From positions 1 to 37,858 of the forward strand of contig CAKZNV010000213.1 of the NCBI GenBank assembly GCA_937132085.1: DNA of 37,858 nucleotides. The letters are read 5' to 3'. Position 1 is the first letter of the stretch; each line of letters opens with the position of its first letter. Under the pieces are notes generated by a model. It made no database searches. It saw only the letters and a program-made list of their open reading frames with translations, and had not been told where the DNA came from. The DNA is from an uncultured Rubritalea sp. (GTDB taxonomy: Bacteria > Verrucomicrobiota > Verrucomicrobiia > Verrucomicrobiales > Akkermansiaceae). Shown piece by piece: positions 16,796 to 24,905 of the stretch. A program made the position numbers and the translations under genes.

Positions 16796-17662
16796 TTAAA
16801 TATGATAATTTTGATTTGTTACCATGCCATTAGATTCCATTTCATCTAGACTTAGAATCAGATCACGGAATGCTTCGCCCATCTCAGCGGCAGTTTCAAA
16901 TCTATGCATAATCTCTGGCGTCATGGATCGGCTTAGAATATAATTAAACCTAGGGTCTAATCGCTCAAACACCTGATAGTTAAGATTATTAGGGTCAGGC
17001 ACCATTCCTGTGATCATATTATACAAAACACAGCCTAAGGCATAAATATCTGCTCTATGGTCAACTAATTCAGGAGCGTGAATCACCTCCGGAGCGATGA
17101 AACCAGGACTACCCCAGATCACTTTTTCCTTATGTGGATCCATAACGTCTCTCGCTAGACCAAAGTCAGCAATTTTCGGTGAAGCAAAAGCATCAATTAA
17201 AATATTATCTGGCTTGAGGTCACGGTGTAAAATCTGAGCATCATGTGCATGCGCTAATCCTTCACAGACTCGCATCATGATTTCAGCCGTCTGCTTAGGC
17301 TCTACGCCTTCAGCACCGATCGCATCATGCAGGCAACAACCTTCGACAAACTCCATGATAATGAAAAGCATCCCATTCACTTCACCATAGTCGTAGATTT
17401 TTAGTAAATGCTCATGCTCCAACACAGCCATCGATTGCGCCTCAGCAAAAAATTGCCTAAAAAACTCTTCTTCACCAAAGGTCTTACTGAGCAACACCTT
17501 GATAGCTACATCACGCTTAAAGAAGCTGTGGTAACCTTTATAGACTGCGCCCATCCCACCGTATCCAAGAATACTCTGGATATCGTAACCATTAAACAAA
17601 GGTGTTAATTCCTCTGGTGTTGGAACATAAAATGCTGGTGGATTTTCTTCTGACATACTCAA
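16796..17662 (-). CDS. Hanks-type serine/threonine protein kinase
   Basis: The 288-residue protein is essentially one kinase domain. It has a glycine-rich loop GYGGMGAVYKG, VAIKVL with the ATP lysine, MEFVEG hinge, HRDLKPDN catalytic loop, DFGLA magnesium motif, and GSPGFIAPEV activation segment end. All catalytic residues are present, so it should be active. Unlike most bacterial Hanks kinases, it has no membrane segment or sensor domain; the C-terminal tail is short and polar. Signal input must come from a partner, possibly the adjacent membrane protein 55 bp downstream. Its targets are unknown. Confidence 0.92.
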   Translation of the reverse strand: MSMSEENPPAFYVPTPEELTPLFNGYDIQSILGYGGMGAVYKGYHSFFKRDVAIKVLLSKTFGEEEFFRQFFAEAQSMAVLEHEHLLKIYDYGEVNGMLFIIMEFVEGCCLHDAIGAEGVEPKQTAEIMMRVCEGLAHAHDAQILHRDLKPDNILIDAFASPKIADFGLARDVMDPHKEKVIWGSPGFIAPEVIHAPELVDHRADIYALGCVLYNMITGMVPDPNNLNYQVFERLDPRFNYILSRSMTPEIMHRFETAAEMGEAFRDLILSLDEMESNGMVTNQNYHI

Positions 17663-17758
17663 TTTTCTAACACGGTGAGGTTAGCAAAATTTTGTCTAAG
17701 ACGTCAACTAATAGACACTAAAATACTCATCTCACTAGCAATTGGTAAAAGAGAGATA

Positions 17759-18526
17759 CTACCACAATCCATATTTACCGAACTGGAGAGCATAGATCCC
17801 CATTAGTAAATTAGCCACCGCGTGCATCACTATACAAGCTGTTAGACTCTTCGTCTTCACTGCTACGAAATACATCAATGAGCCAAAAATCACTGCTCCA
17901 GCATAATCCACAGGCATGTGAATAAATACAAAACAAGCAGTCACTACCCCATAGGTAAGCCAACTTGGTTTACCGAATGGAACCTTCCAATATTTGCCAT
18001 CCATGTTGACAAGAAAGCGCATCAAGAAGCCTCGCCAGAAGAGTTCCTCAACGAGAGAAACCACCACTACAGCACGGAGAAAGCGGAAAATCGTCGTCAC
18101 CCACACAGCTAACGGATTATCTAAATCCCCTGGGTTAAATCCTTCAGTTCTAGGTGCTAAGCCAAAGTGCTTCCAGACACCCACCTCTACTTTGTTCTCT
18201 TCTGTAAACCCTAGCTCAGTAAATAAATGTGTAGGCAGTATCCAGAACGCAATCCCGATCACTCCCATGAGAGCTCCGAACCAGACTCGCTTATCCCATT
18301 TGATATCATAGTGCTTCCAGAAAAAGATCAGCAAGCCACCACAGATAATCGTCTGGATAGGATACATCCAGTGCTCAGGCCAATGTCTCCACCACGGAGC
18401 TGCATCGTGCTTCCACTCTAGTCCACTCTCAGCAATCGTCATGAACACAAAACTAAGCCCCATGAATACAGCTAGCGGAACTACATGGGCATAGGTTTTA
18501 TCGTTTCTTATTTCTGAGAGTTTCAT
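17759..18526 (-). CDS. CPBP (CAAX-like) intramembrane protease, PEP-CTERM-associated type
   Basis: The 255-residue polytopic protein has the CPBP motifs EELFWRGF (E160, E161, R165), FIHMP (H203), and MHAVANL with H235 and N239, so the metal site looks complete. The plan resembles the CAAX-protease-related family found with exosortase/PEP-CTERM systems (TIGR03008), which suits the PEP-CTERM gene at 22453; this subfamily call is from memory of the family and is tentative. It starts 4 bp after the aminotransferase stop, so the two are probably translated from one transcript. The target is unknown. Confidence 0.82.
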   Translation of the reverse strand: MKLSEIRNDKTYAHVVPLAVFMGLSFVFMTIAESGLEWKHDAAPWWRHWPEHWMYPIQTIICGGLLIFFWKHYDIKWDKRVWFGALMGVIGIAFWILPTHLFTELGFTEENKVEVGVWKHFGLAPRTEGFNPGDLDNPLAVWVTTIFRFLRAVVVVSLVEELFWRGFLMRFLVNMDGKYWKVPFGKPSWLTYGVVTACFVFIHMPVDYAGAVIFGSLMYFVAVKTKSLTACIVMHAVANLLMGIYALQFGKYGLW

Positions 18527-18530
18527 TGTC

Positions 18531-19706
18531 TTACTGGGAGTTTAAATTTCTAACAAATTGTTCCATTCTGGTCATCGCTTCACGGATCTGCTCCATACTC
18601 GTGGCATAGCAACAGCGTAAAAACCCTTCTCCGCTCTCACCAAAGGCATCACCTGGAACAGCTGCTACCGATGTCTCTTCTAGCAGCTTCATGGCAAATT
18701 CTTTACTGCTCATGCCAAACTTACGGATATCTGGGAACACGTAAAACGCACCACCTGGCATGTGGCATTCCATCCCCATTGCGTTGAGTCGCTTCACCAT
18801 GAAGTTTCTGCGTTGATGGTAAGCTTTCTTCATTTCAGCCACCGCTTTCGCACCATTCTGTAGAGCTTCTATCGCAGCGACCTGACTCATCATCGGAGCA
18901 CAGAGCATCGAGTATTGGTGGATCTTCATCATCGCATCGATCACTGGCGCAGGCGCACAGGCATAGCCGAGGCGGAATCCAGTCATGGCAAATGCCTTTG
19001 AAAATCCATGCAAGAGAACACAGCGTTCCTTCATCCCAGGAAGTGAAGCAATCGAAACATGCTCTTCTTCACCATAGATTAGCTCACTATAAATTTCATC
19101 TGTTAGAACCATCAGATCATGCTTGATACAGAGTTCAGCTATCTCTTCTAGATCTTTCTTAGGAGCAATAGCCCCCGTAGGGTTAGTAGGAAAGTTCAGC
19201 ATCAGCACCTTTGTCTTAGGTGTGATCGATTTCTCTAATGCTTCTGCTTTTAAAGCAAATCCATCAGATTTTTTAGTCGCCACAGGCACCGCAACTCCAT
19301 GCGCCATCATGATGCTAGGACTATAAGAAACATAACACGGCTCATGGTAGATCACTTCGTCACCAGGGTTTAGCAAGGCTCTCAGTGCCAGATCGATCGC
19401 TTCACTGACACCGACTGAAACTAAAATTTCGTCTGCTGGATTATAGTCCACATTGAAAAAATCCCCCACATATTCAGAAATCAGTTTACGCAGCTTCAGC
19501 AAACCTAGATTCGAAGTATAACTAGTCTGTCCCTTCTCCAGAGAATAGATCGCCGCTTCACGGATATGCCAGGGAGTCGCAAAATCTGGCTCGCCCACAC
19601 CGAGTGAGATCACATCGTCTCTGCCCTGCACGAGCTCGAAGAAATCACGGATACCTGAACGAGGCACCTTTGCCACTTGCTCAGAGATTTTAGAAAGATA
19701 GTTCAT
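18531..19706 (-). CDS. PLP-dependent class I aminotransferase
   Basis: The 391-residue enzyme transfers an amino group using pyridoxal phosphate. Fold type I motifs: GVGEPDFATP near 36-45, NFPTNPTG at 171-178, DEIY at 203-206, and GFSKAFAMTGFRLGY with the Schiff-base K237. The sequence fits the aspartate/alanine/methionine aminotransferase group of the I-gamma subclass; the amino acid preference cannot be told. It is 15 bp downstream of an Lrp/AsnC regulator, an arrangement like alaR-alaT of Bacillus subtilis, so alanine transamination is a reasonable guess. A CPBP protease follows 4 bp on. Confidence 0.93.
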   Translation of the reverse strand: MNYLSKISEQVAKVPRSGIRDFFELVQGRDDVISLGVGEPDFATPWHIREAAIYSLEKGQTSYTSNLGLLKLRKLISEYVGDFFNVDYNPADEILVSVGVSEAIDLALRALLNPGDEVIYHEPCYVSYSPSIMMAHGVAVPVATKKSDGFALKAEALEKSITPKTKVLMLNFPTNPTGAIAPKKDLEEIAELCIKHDLMVLTDEIYSELIYGEEEHVSIASLPGMKERCVLLHGFSKAFAMTGFRLGYACAPAPVIDAMMKIHQYSMLCAPMMSQVAAIEALQNGAKAVAEMKKAYHQRRNFMVKRLNAMGMECHMPGGAFYVFPDIRKFGMSSKEFAMKLLEETSVAAVPGDAFGESGEGFLRCCYATSMEQIREAMTRMEQFVRNLNSQ

Positions 19707-19721
19707 CGCTCTAATAAAAAA

Positions 19722-20207
19722 TTATGGTGAAACTGGCAGACGACCTTCAGGCTCCTCTACTTCGAATAAGAAACCGCTTTGCTTGTAGGTCTTAAGTCGG
19801 AAATGAGTGGAACATGAAATGATTCCATTGATCGTGCTAAGCTTCTCAGAGACAAAGCTCGCAATATCACGAAGGTCAGTTCCATTCACCACCACCATAA
19901 GGTCATAGCCACCACTAGTAAGGTAACAGGACTCCACTTGCTCAAACCTAGCAATACGCATCGCTAAGCGGTCAAAGCCACCATCACGCTCGGGAGTGAG
20001 TTTCACCTCAATGAATGCCCCCACATCAATATTCCCTGACAACTCAGGATCAATCACAGTCTGATAACCAAGAATCACTCCCTGCTTCTCAAATTCTGCG
20101 ATCTTAGCCACCACCTCAGCTTCAGTGAGCGCTAATAATTCAGCCAGCTCAGTGTGTGAATACCTCGCCTTCTGCTTGAGTAATAATAGTAGTGGATCAA
20201 TTGACAT
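19722..20207 (-). CDS. Lrp/AsnC-family transcriptional regulator
   Basis: The 161 residues have an N-terminal winged-helix DNA-binding domain (YSHTELAELLALTEAEVVAK at about 16-35) and a C-terminal RAM/ACT-like domain (from about 60) with VGAFIEVKL, VESCYLTSGGYDLMV and LSTINGII. These proteins bind amino acids and act as local activators or repressors. It is the first gene of a unit with the aminotransferase 15 bp downstream, so it probably controls that operon in response to an amino acid. The start is ATG 20207. Confidence 0.92.
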   Translation of the reverse strand: MSIDPLLLLLKQKARYSHTELAELLALTEAEVVAKIAEFEKQGVILGYQTVIDPELSGNIDVGAFIEVKLTPERDGGFDRLAMRIARFEQVESCYLTSGGYDLMVVVNGTDLRDIASFVSEKLSTINGIISCSTHFRLKTYKQSGFLFEVEEPEGRLPVSP

Positions 20208-20259
20208 ACCAAGGATCTACATGAACACCAACTAACTGAAAAGATTTTTTCTAGTCTTA

Positions 20260-21765
20260 TTACTTAAGCTCATCAGCAAAAGCTTTAGCAGGCATTACTC
20301 CTTGGTAGATTCTTAAATTATCAATGCTACCATGGAAGCCTTTTCCAATCGTCACAGGTTCGGATTTAGGGTGATCTAGTATCGTGCTAATTTCGTTCTC
20401 AACGTAGGCGCTAATTTTCTCCATCTTGCCATCTACATAGAGTTGAATCGAATCAGTATCACCAACGCCAGATCCATTATAGATAGAAATTATTTGATGC
20501 CAGCGACCATCACGTAGGTCTGTGCTACCAATGATGTAGCCGTTTCCATATTCAGTTCTCAGTGCTCCTTTGACTCCTCCTTCACCTAGGGATTCAGGGT
20601 TTAATGTCACTCTCCATTTTGACGAAGTAGCTAGTGGAACTCCCCACTCAATGATAGAACCTACAGGCTGATGTTTTGGGCATTTAATCCAGCACACAAT
20701 CGTTCTTGGTAAATCTGAATCTATCCCCTTCCAATTGGTTTTTATATAGCTACTCTTCGGCATGAAGCTAGCTGCTAACCCATCCTTGCTAGAAGTCTGA
20801 TGCAAGCCCACTCCTGAGCCCCAACTTTTTACTTTGTATGGAACGGCGTAATTTTCAGACTGAAACATACCCCTCTCAAGATGATCAAAATTCCATGATA
20901 CCGATGGCAGCGTATTCGGTAGCTCTTTTAGAAATTGAACTTCATTCGAATCAATTACTTTTAATCGACCGCTAACATTAGCAGAACGTGAATCTCCTGC
21001 GAAGAGAGTCTCACTTTGTTTAAATTTATGAAGCGTGGTCACCATCACTTTTCCTTTGAACACATGCACCTCTTCTTCCGCTGTAGTTGGATCTATAGAG
21101 ACACCAAACTCAGTTCCTAGATCAATGACCTCAAGCTGTGGAGTCAATACCGTAAATCCCTTCGCCTCAGAAGCTACATTAAACCACACTCTACCTCGCT
21201 GAATATCCACTTTAGATTCACTAATCACGGTGATTAGTGCAGGAGCCTGAATAATAGAAGTCACTCCAGCTGAAAACTCCATCTCCACTGTGCCCTGACT
21301 AATTTCGATTGAGGAACCAGGAGCGAGTGAATTTTCATCCACACCCTCACCAGCTTCACTAGAATGCTGAATGTTATAGACTGAATATTCAGAAGACTTT
21401 ATTTTCGCCAGTGTTGGATCCTGTTTAGTATCGATAAAATACATAATACTCAGAGAAAAGATCATAAGCGCAGCAGCAGCTAGAAACGATCGCTTTATAA
21501 TGCGCTTACGCTGTCTTGCCAGAACCAGCTCCATAGAAACAACACTCTGGTGTCCATCTTGAATAAGGTTCGTTGCATCCGAAACCCGCTCTTCCAAAAT
21601 CGAGTGTAGCTGAGACAACTCACTATAGCGGTTACGGATAGTTACATCTGCCTTTAGAAGTTGTTGCAGATTGGCATGAGCCACTGCAGTAATATCACCA
21701 TCTAATAGCGAATATATCATCGCATCAACATCTTCTAGGGAATAGGTTATTGGATGATTGTTCAT
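20260..21765 (-). CDS. FecR-domain membrane protein with C-terminal LamG domain
   Basis: This is the partner of the sigma factor just upstream. A cytoplasmic part (1-90, an anti-sigma-like helical segment) is followed by one membrane span (93-111, FLAAAALMIFSLSIMYFI), then a FecR domain (about 145-240, with GSSIEISQGTVEMEFSAGV and DLGTEFGVSI). After a linker comes a LamG/concanavalin-like domain (about 285-500, with IVCWIKCP, DGRWHQIISIYNG and GSIDNLRIYQG). The plan suits sensing of an extracytoplasmic ligand, perhaps a polysaccharide, to control the sigma factor. Its start overlaps the sigma stop by 4 bp (ATGA), so translation is coupled. Ligand and mechanism are inferred. Confidence 0.88.
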   Translation of the reverse strand: MNNHPITYSLEDVDAMIYSLLDGDITAVAHANLQQLLKADVTIRNRYSELSQLHSILEERVSDATNLIQDGHQSVVSMELVLARQRKRIIKRSFLAAAALMIFSLSIMYFIDTKQDPTLAKIKSSEYSVYNIQHSSEAGEGVDENSLAPGSSIEISQGTVEMEFSAGVTSIIQAPALITVISESKVDIQRGRVWFNVASEAKGFTVLTPQLEVIDLGTEFGVSIDPTTAEEEVHVFKGKVMVTTLHKFKQSETLFAGDSRSANVSGRLKVIDSNEVQFLKELPNTLPSVSWNFDHLERGMFQSENYAVPYKVKSWGSGVGLHQTSSKDGLAASFMPKSSYIKTNWKGIDSDLPRTIVCWIKCPKHQPVGSIIEWGVPLATSSKWRVTLNPESLGEGGVKGALRTEYGNGYIIGSTDLRDGRWHQIISIYNGSGVGDTDSIQLYVDGKMEKISAYVENEISTILDHPKSEPVTIGKGFHGSIDNLRIYQGVMPAKAFADELK

Positions 21766-22310
21766 GTGGAGAAAGGAGGCGGAGTTGAGCGGACTTGATT
21801 ATCGATACAGTCTTTCAAGCTTGAGCGGAGGCGATTAAGAATGACGCGTAGACTACCCTCAGTGCGTCCATCAGTATGCGCATACTCAGCTAGTGGCACA
21901 GACTCATGGTAACGAGCTGATACTAACGCCGCGTCACGAGGTTTAAGCTTACCTAGGCAGACTTCGAGAGCTATTTTCATCTCCTCAGTCTTTTCTAAAT
22001 CCACATTAGTCTCTTCAGCGAGGACTTCTACCAGATCATCATCGAAGACTAGCACATTATCACGTTTCATCTTCTGTCGGTGCTGCATTGCACGGAAGCG
22101 AGCTGTAGCTAGCGCCCAGGCCTGGAAATTTGTCCCCATCGTGAAATCTTCACGTCTCTCCCACAGAGCTACATTAGTAATCTGTAACACATCCCTCACA
22201 TCTGAGACATTGGGGATCAGCTTAGTAATATAACCACGCATCACGGACTGATGCTCTGTCAGAAGACTGACAAATTCAGAAAGGTTTGGTGAGTTTTTAG
22301 AAGCTGGCAT
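21762..22310 (-). CDS. ECF-like RNA polymerase sigma factor (Rhodopirellula/Verrucomicrobium family)
   Basis: The protein has sigma region 2 (VRDVLQITNVALWER and FQAWALATARFRAMQHR) and region 4 (LKPRDAALVSARYHES and GRTEGSLRVILNRLRSSL), with regions 1 and 3 absent, as in ECF factors of the family found in Planctomycetes and Verrucomicrobia (TIGR02989 type). The frame extends to 22385 (207 residues); I prefer ATG 22310 (182 residues) because conserved sequence begins there. It overlaps the FecR-LamG gene by 4 bp. The PEP-CTERM gene is just upstream, same strand, and is the closest candidate target. Confidence 0.9.
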   Translation of the reverse strand: MPASKNSPNLSEFVSLLTEHQSVMRGYITKLIPNVSDVRDVLQITNVALWERREDFTMGTNFQAWALATARFRAMQHRQKMKRDNVLVFDDDLVEVLAEETNVDLEKTEEMKIALEVCLGKLKPRDAALVSARYHESVPLAEYAHTDGRTEGSLRVILNRLRSSLKDCIDNQVRSTPPPFST

Positions 22311-22452
22311 TTGATTTAGAATACTAGAAATTAATGAACGGACAAGTGAGTAAAAAACTAAAAGGTGTGCAGCGTTAAACTGCATACCTTGATATAGATT
22401 AAACTAATCGACTGCCCCCCAAAAAAAATAAAAAGAGCAGCTCGATAATAAA

Positions 22453-23094
22453 TTATTTTCTACGGCGTAGAATCAGAGCGAGTCCACCAAGTCCGAGAAG
22501 AGCAGTAGAGCTAGGCTCAGGAACTGCTGTTGCTGTAGTTCCTGAGAACTCAAGGATAGATGTGTCAGTAGCAAAATCAACTCCATCTACAAAGATTTGA
22601 CCACCTTGTTCAGTAAATTCGGCCACAGAAGCCATAGTAAGTTGAGCACCTACAGCGAGGTTAACAACAGCCACAAAAGGAAGTGGATCACCTCCACCTT
22701 GTAGGGTTATGGAGCTTGTTGCATCCACATTGACTGTGCCATTCGCGAAGAACGCAGAAAATCCACCACCGTTAATCACATTAAAAACGCCACGACCGAT
22801 ACCATCATTACCTGCATTAGTCATGGTTACTGCATCAAAAGTGATTGTGTTGGCTGCAGTCACACCCCAAGTAGGCTGACCTGCTAGCTCACCCAAGATC
22901 GGAGCATTACCAGTGGTATTAAAGATCAGGCTGTCATTGAGTGTTGAGTCTGTAATACCAGCTACTGAAGCATCCCAGTTTCCGTCATTAGAAATGTCGC
23001 CATCAATAGCTCCTGTCCATGTGATCACTGCAGACGCTGGAAGAGCCAGACTACCAAGAAGTGTTGCGCTTAGCGCTAAATGTTTAATTTTCAT
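22453..23094 (-). CDS. PEP-CTERM sorting-domain protein with an N-terminal module shared with the sulfatase
   Basis: The 213-residue protein has a signal peptide (LALSATLLGSLALPASA) and a C-terminal PEP-CTERM tail: VPEPSSTALLGLGG, a hydrophobic stretch, then RRRK. This tail is the substrate of an exosortase, which would process it for surface or extracellular release; no exosortase is in the window. The body (about 23-185) is beta-rich with ITWTGAIDG, DSLIF, and SSITLQGGGDPL. It resembles residues 19-180 of the sulfatase encoded at 24906 (LEWTGNGDG, DDLIF, SNITLRGDGNPL). It is divergent from the FG-GAP gene. Confidence 0.92.
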   Translation of the reverse strand: MKIKHLALSATLLGSLALPASAVITWTGAIDGDISNDGNWDASVAGITDSTLNDSLIFNTTGNAPILGELAGQPTWGVTAANTITFDAVTMTNAGNDGIGRGVFNVINGGGFSAFFANGTVNVDATSSITLQGGGDPLPFVAVVNLAVGAQLTMASVAEFTEQGGQIFVDGVDFATDTSILEFSGTTATAVPEPSSTALLGLGGLALILRRRK

Positions 23095-23187
23095 ATATCG
23101 TTTTATTTAGGTTGTTTATTATTGTTGTGTTGTAGTGAGTCCGACAAAAGCAGACATCCTTCATTAACAAAGAGACCCGAACTTTCA

Positions 23188-23261
23188 TTTGTTAACAAAA
23201 AACTTAAAAAAATATGAAGAGGGAGGCATTTTGAATAATTACGCAGTTACTTGTTAACAAA
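23188..23261. promoter_or_regulatory. Two TTGTTAACAA palindromes in the divergent promoter region
   Basis: The perfect palindrome TTTGTTAACAAA is at 23188-23199, and the core TTGTTAACAA recurs at 23251-23260, 62 bp apart centre to centre (about six helical turns). A half-like copy (ATTAACAAA) is near 23163. They lie between the divergent PEP-CTERM and FG-GAP/sulfatase genes. A dimeric DNA-binding protein with looping is a plausible reader; its identity is unknown. Confidence 0.6.
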
Positions 23262-23361
23262 TACCTGTCCCAAGCCTCTATATATTTCAGAGGTGGAATA
23301 CTTTTTGCATTAGCGAATCAGAGTAAATGCCCAGCTAGGAACTTAAGCGATAATCAACAGT

Positions 23362-24879
23362 ATGATAAAATCACATTACTCACTGCTACTTTTAACTGCC
23401 ACACTGTCTAATGCAGGTCCTTTTGGCGCCACTAATACGCTCCCTGAGACGACCAACTCTATCTCATGGCTGGACAACGATCGCAAGATAACAACCCTCA
23501 CCACAGCGAACATCAACGGTGATTCTAACTCAGATCTCATCGCATTGTCCCATAGTGGTGACGAAGTGACTTGGCTAGATCTATCGGCCACTAATAGCCC
23601 AAGCATTCATCTTGTAAGTGATACGAGCTATGGTCCTGAATCAGTGCTTACGATGGAGGCCACTGGTGACGCTCACATAGATGTCATAATCTCCTCACGC
23701 TGGGATCGGACACTCACTCTTTTTACAAACAATGGCAGTGGAGGTTTTGGAACTGGTAACATCATAGCCAGTAACATTGATACTGCGGTATCCCTCACTA
23801 GTGCGGATATCGATGGAAACGGCCATCTCGACATCATCGGTGTATCTGACCATCAAAAAGAACTCTTCTGGATCAGCCAAACATCTGCTGGTAACTTTGC
23901 GTCTAAGCAGCCCCTAACCACCCTCACTAGCACACCTAATAAGGTCATCGTTGCTGATATCAATAATAATAACAAGCCTGACTTAATAGTTCTCCAAGGA
24001 GGACAAATCACGATCTTTGCAAATGACGGACTCGCTGGTTTTGAGACCGTTTCTCAGCTCGGCAGTGGAGCGATCACCAGCTTCCAAGTAGCAGATGTCA
24101 ATGGAGGGCTTCCAGATATCATCACCTCATCTAGTATCCTCGGAACCTCCACGCTCTACACCAACGACAACAATGGGAGCTTCACTACCACCTCTAATAT
24201 TTCTGACACGATCACTGGATACGAGATCAGCCATGTGCTTGATCTTGACGGTGATAATCACTTAGATTTATTTTACAGATCACATCAGAACAGCACTGTC
24301 ACATGGTTCAAGGGCAATAGTTCTGGTAGTTTCACTCCACAAGCTGAACTCACCGTAAACTCTGGACCTGTCGCCAGCGCCATCGCTGACTTTGACGGGG
24401 ATCAAGATCCTGACTTAGCTCAAGCAGGCATCTACGGACCTGATCTTTCTATGCACACTGGCCTTGCTAGCAATCCCTTTGAATTCTGGGCCTATGACCA
24501 AGGGCTAGACCCATCAGTAGACCTCACCACAACGGACTCCAACAATGATGGTATTAGTAACCTCTCTGACTACGCCTTCGGTGTCTCCCCTGAAGGAAAC
24601 CCCGTCACTAGACTACCTAAAGCATTAACTATGCCAAATGGCGACATTGCCTTTGAGTTCCTTCGCCGCACCAGCAACCGTCCTCACGGACTCAGTTACC
24701 TTGTGCAGCAGAACTCCACGCTATCTGCTCCAGCTACGTGGTCCCCTGTCACACTAGATAACACTAACAGCACAGTCACTCCCGTTGACACCGACTGGGA
24801 GATGATTCGTTACATGCTAGTCTCACCTCAAGGCAGCAAGATGTTCCATCGCGTTAAAATAGAATACAGCCAACCTTAA
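23362..24879 (+). CDS. Secreted FG-GAP/VCBS repeat protein
   Basis: The 505-residue protein starts with a signal peptide (hydrophobic YSLLLLTATLSNAGP). It carries about six beta-propeller blades marked by calcium-loop motifs such as ADIDGNGHLDIIG, ADINNNNKPDLIV, DLDGDNHLDLFY and ADFDGDQDPDLAQ. A C-terminal region with DSNNDGISNLSDYAFGVSP is the dockerin-like or spacer motif seen in secreted proteins of this phylum. Likely roles are ligand or matrix binding outside the cell; no enzyme motif is seen. It lies 26 bp upstream of the sulfatase, so one transcript probably carries both. The start ATG 23362 has no Shine-Dalgarno sequence. Confidence 0.85.
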   Translation: MIKSHYSLLLLTATLSNAGPFGATNTLPETTNSISWLDNDRKITTLTTANINGDSNSDLIALSHSGDEVTWLDLSATNSPSIHLVSDTSYGPESVLTMEATGDAHIDVIISSRWDRTLTLFTNNGSGGFGTGNIIASNIDTAVSLTSADIDGNGHLDIIGVSDHQKELFWISQTSAGNFASKQPLTTLTSTPNKVIVADINNNNKPDLIVLQGGQITIFANDGLAGFETVSQLGSGAITSFQVADVNGGLPDIITSSSILGTSTLYTNDNNGSFTTTSNISDTITGYEISHVLDLDGDNHLDLFYRSHQNSTVTWFKGNSSGSFTPQAELTVNSGPVASAIADFDGDQDPDLAQAGIYGPDLSMHTGLASNPFEFWAYDQGLDPSVDLTTTDSNNDGISNLSDYAFGVSPEGNPVTRLPKALTMPNGDIAFEFLRRTSNRPHGLSYLVQQNSTLSAPATWSPVTLDNTNSTVTPVDTDWEMIRYMLVSPQGSKMFHRVKIEYSQP

Positions 24880-24905
24880 AATCGAAAACACCCATTTTTA
24901 TTACT

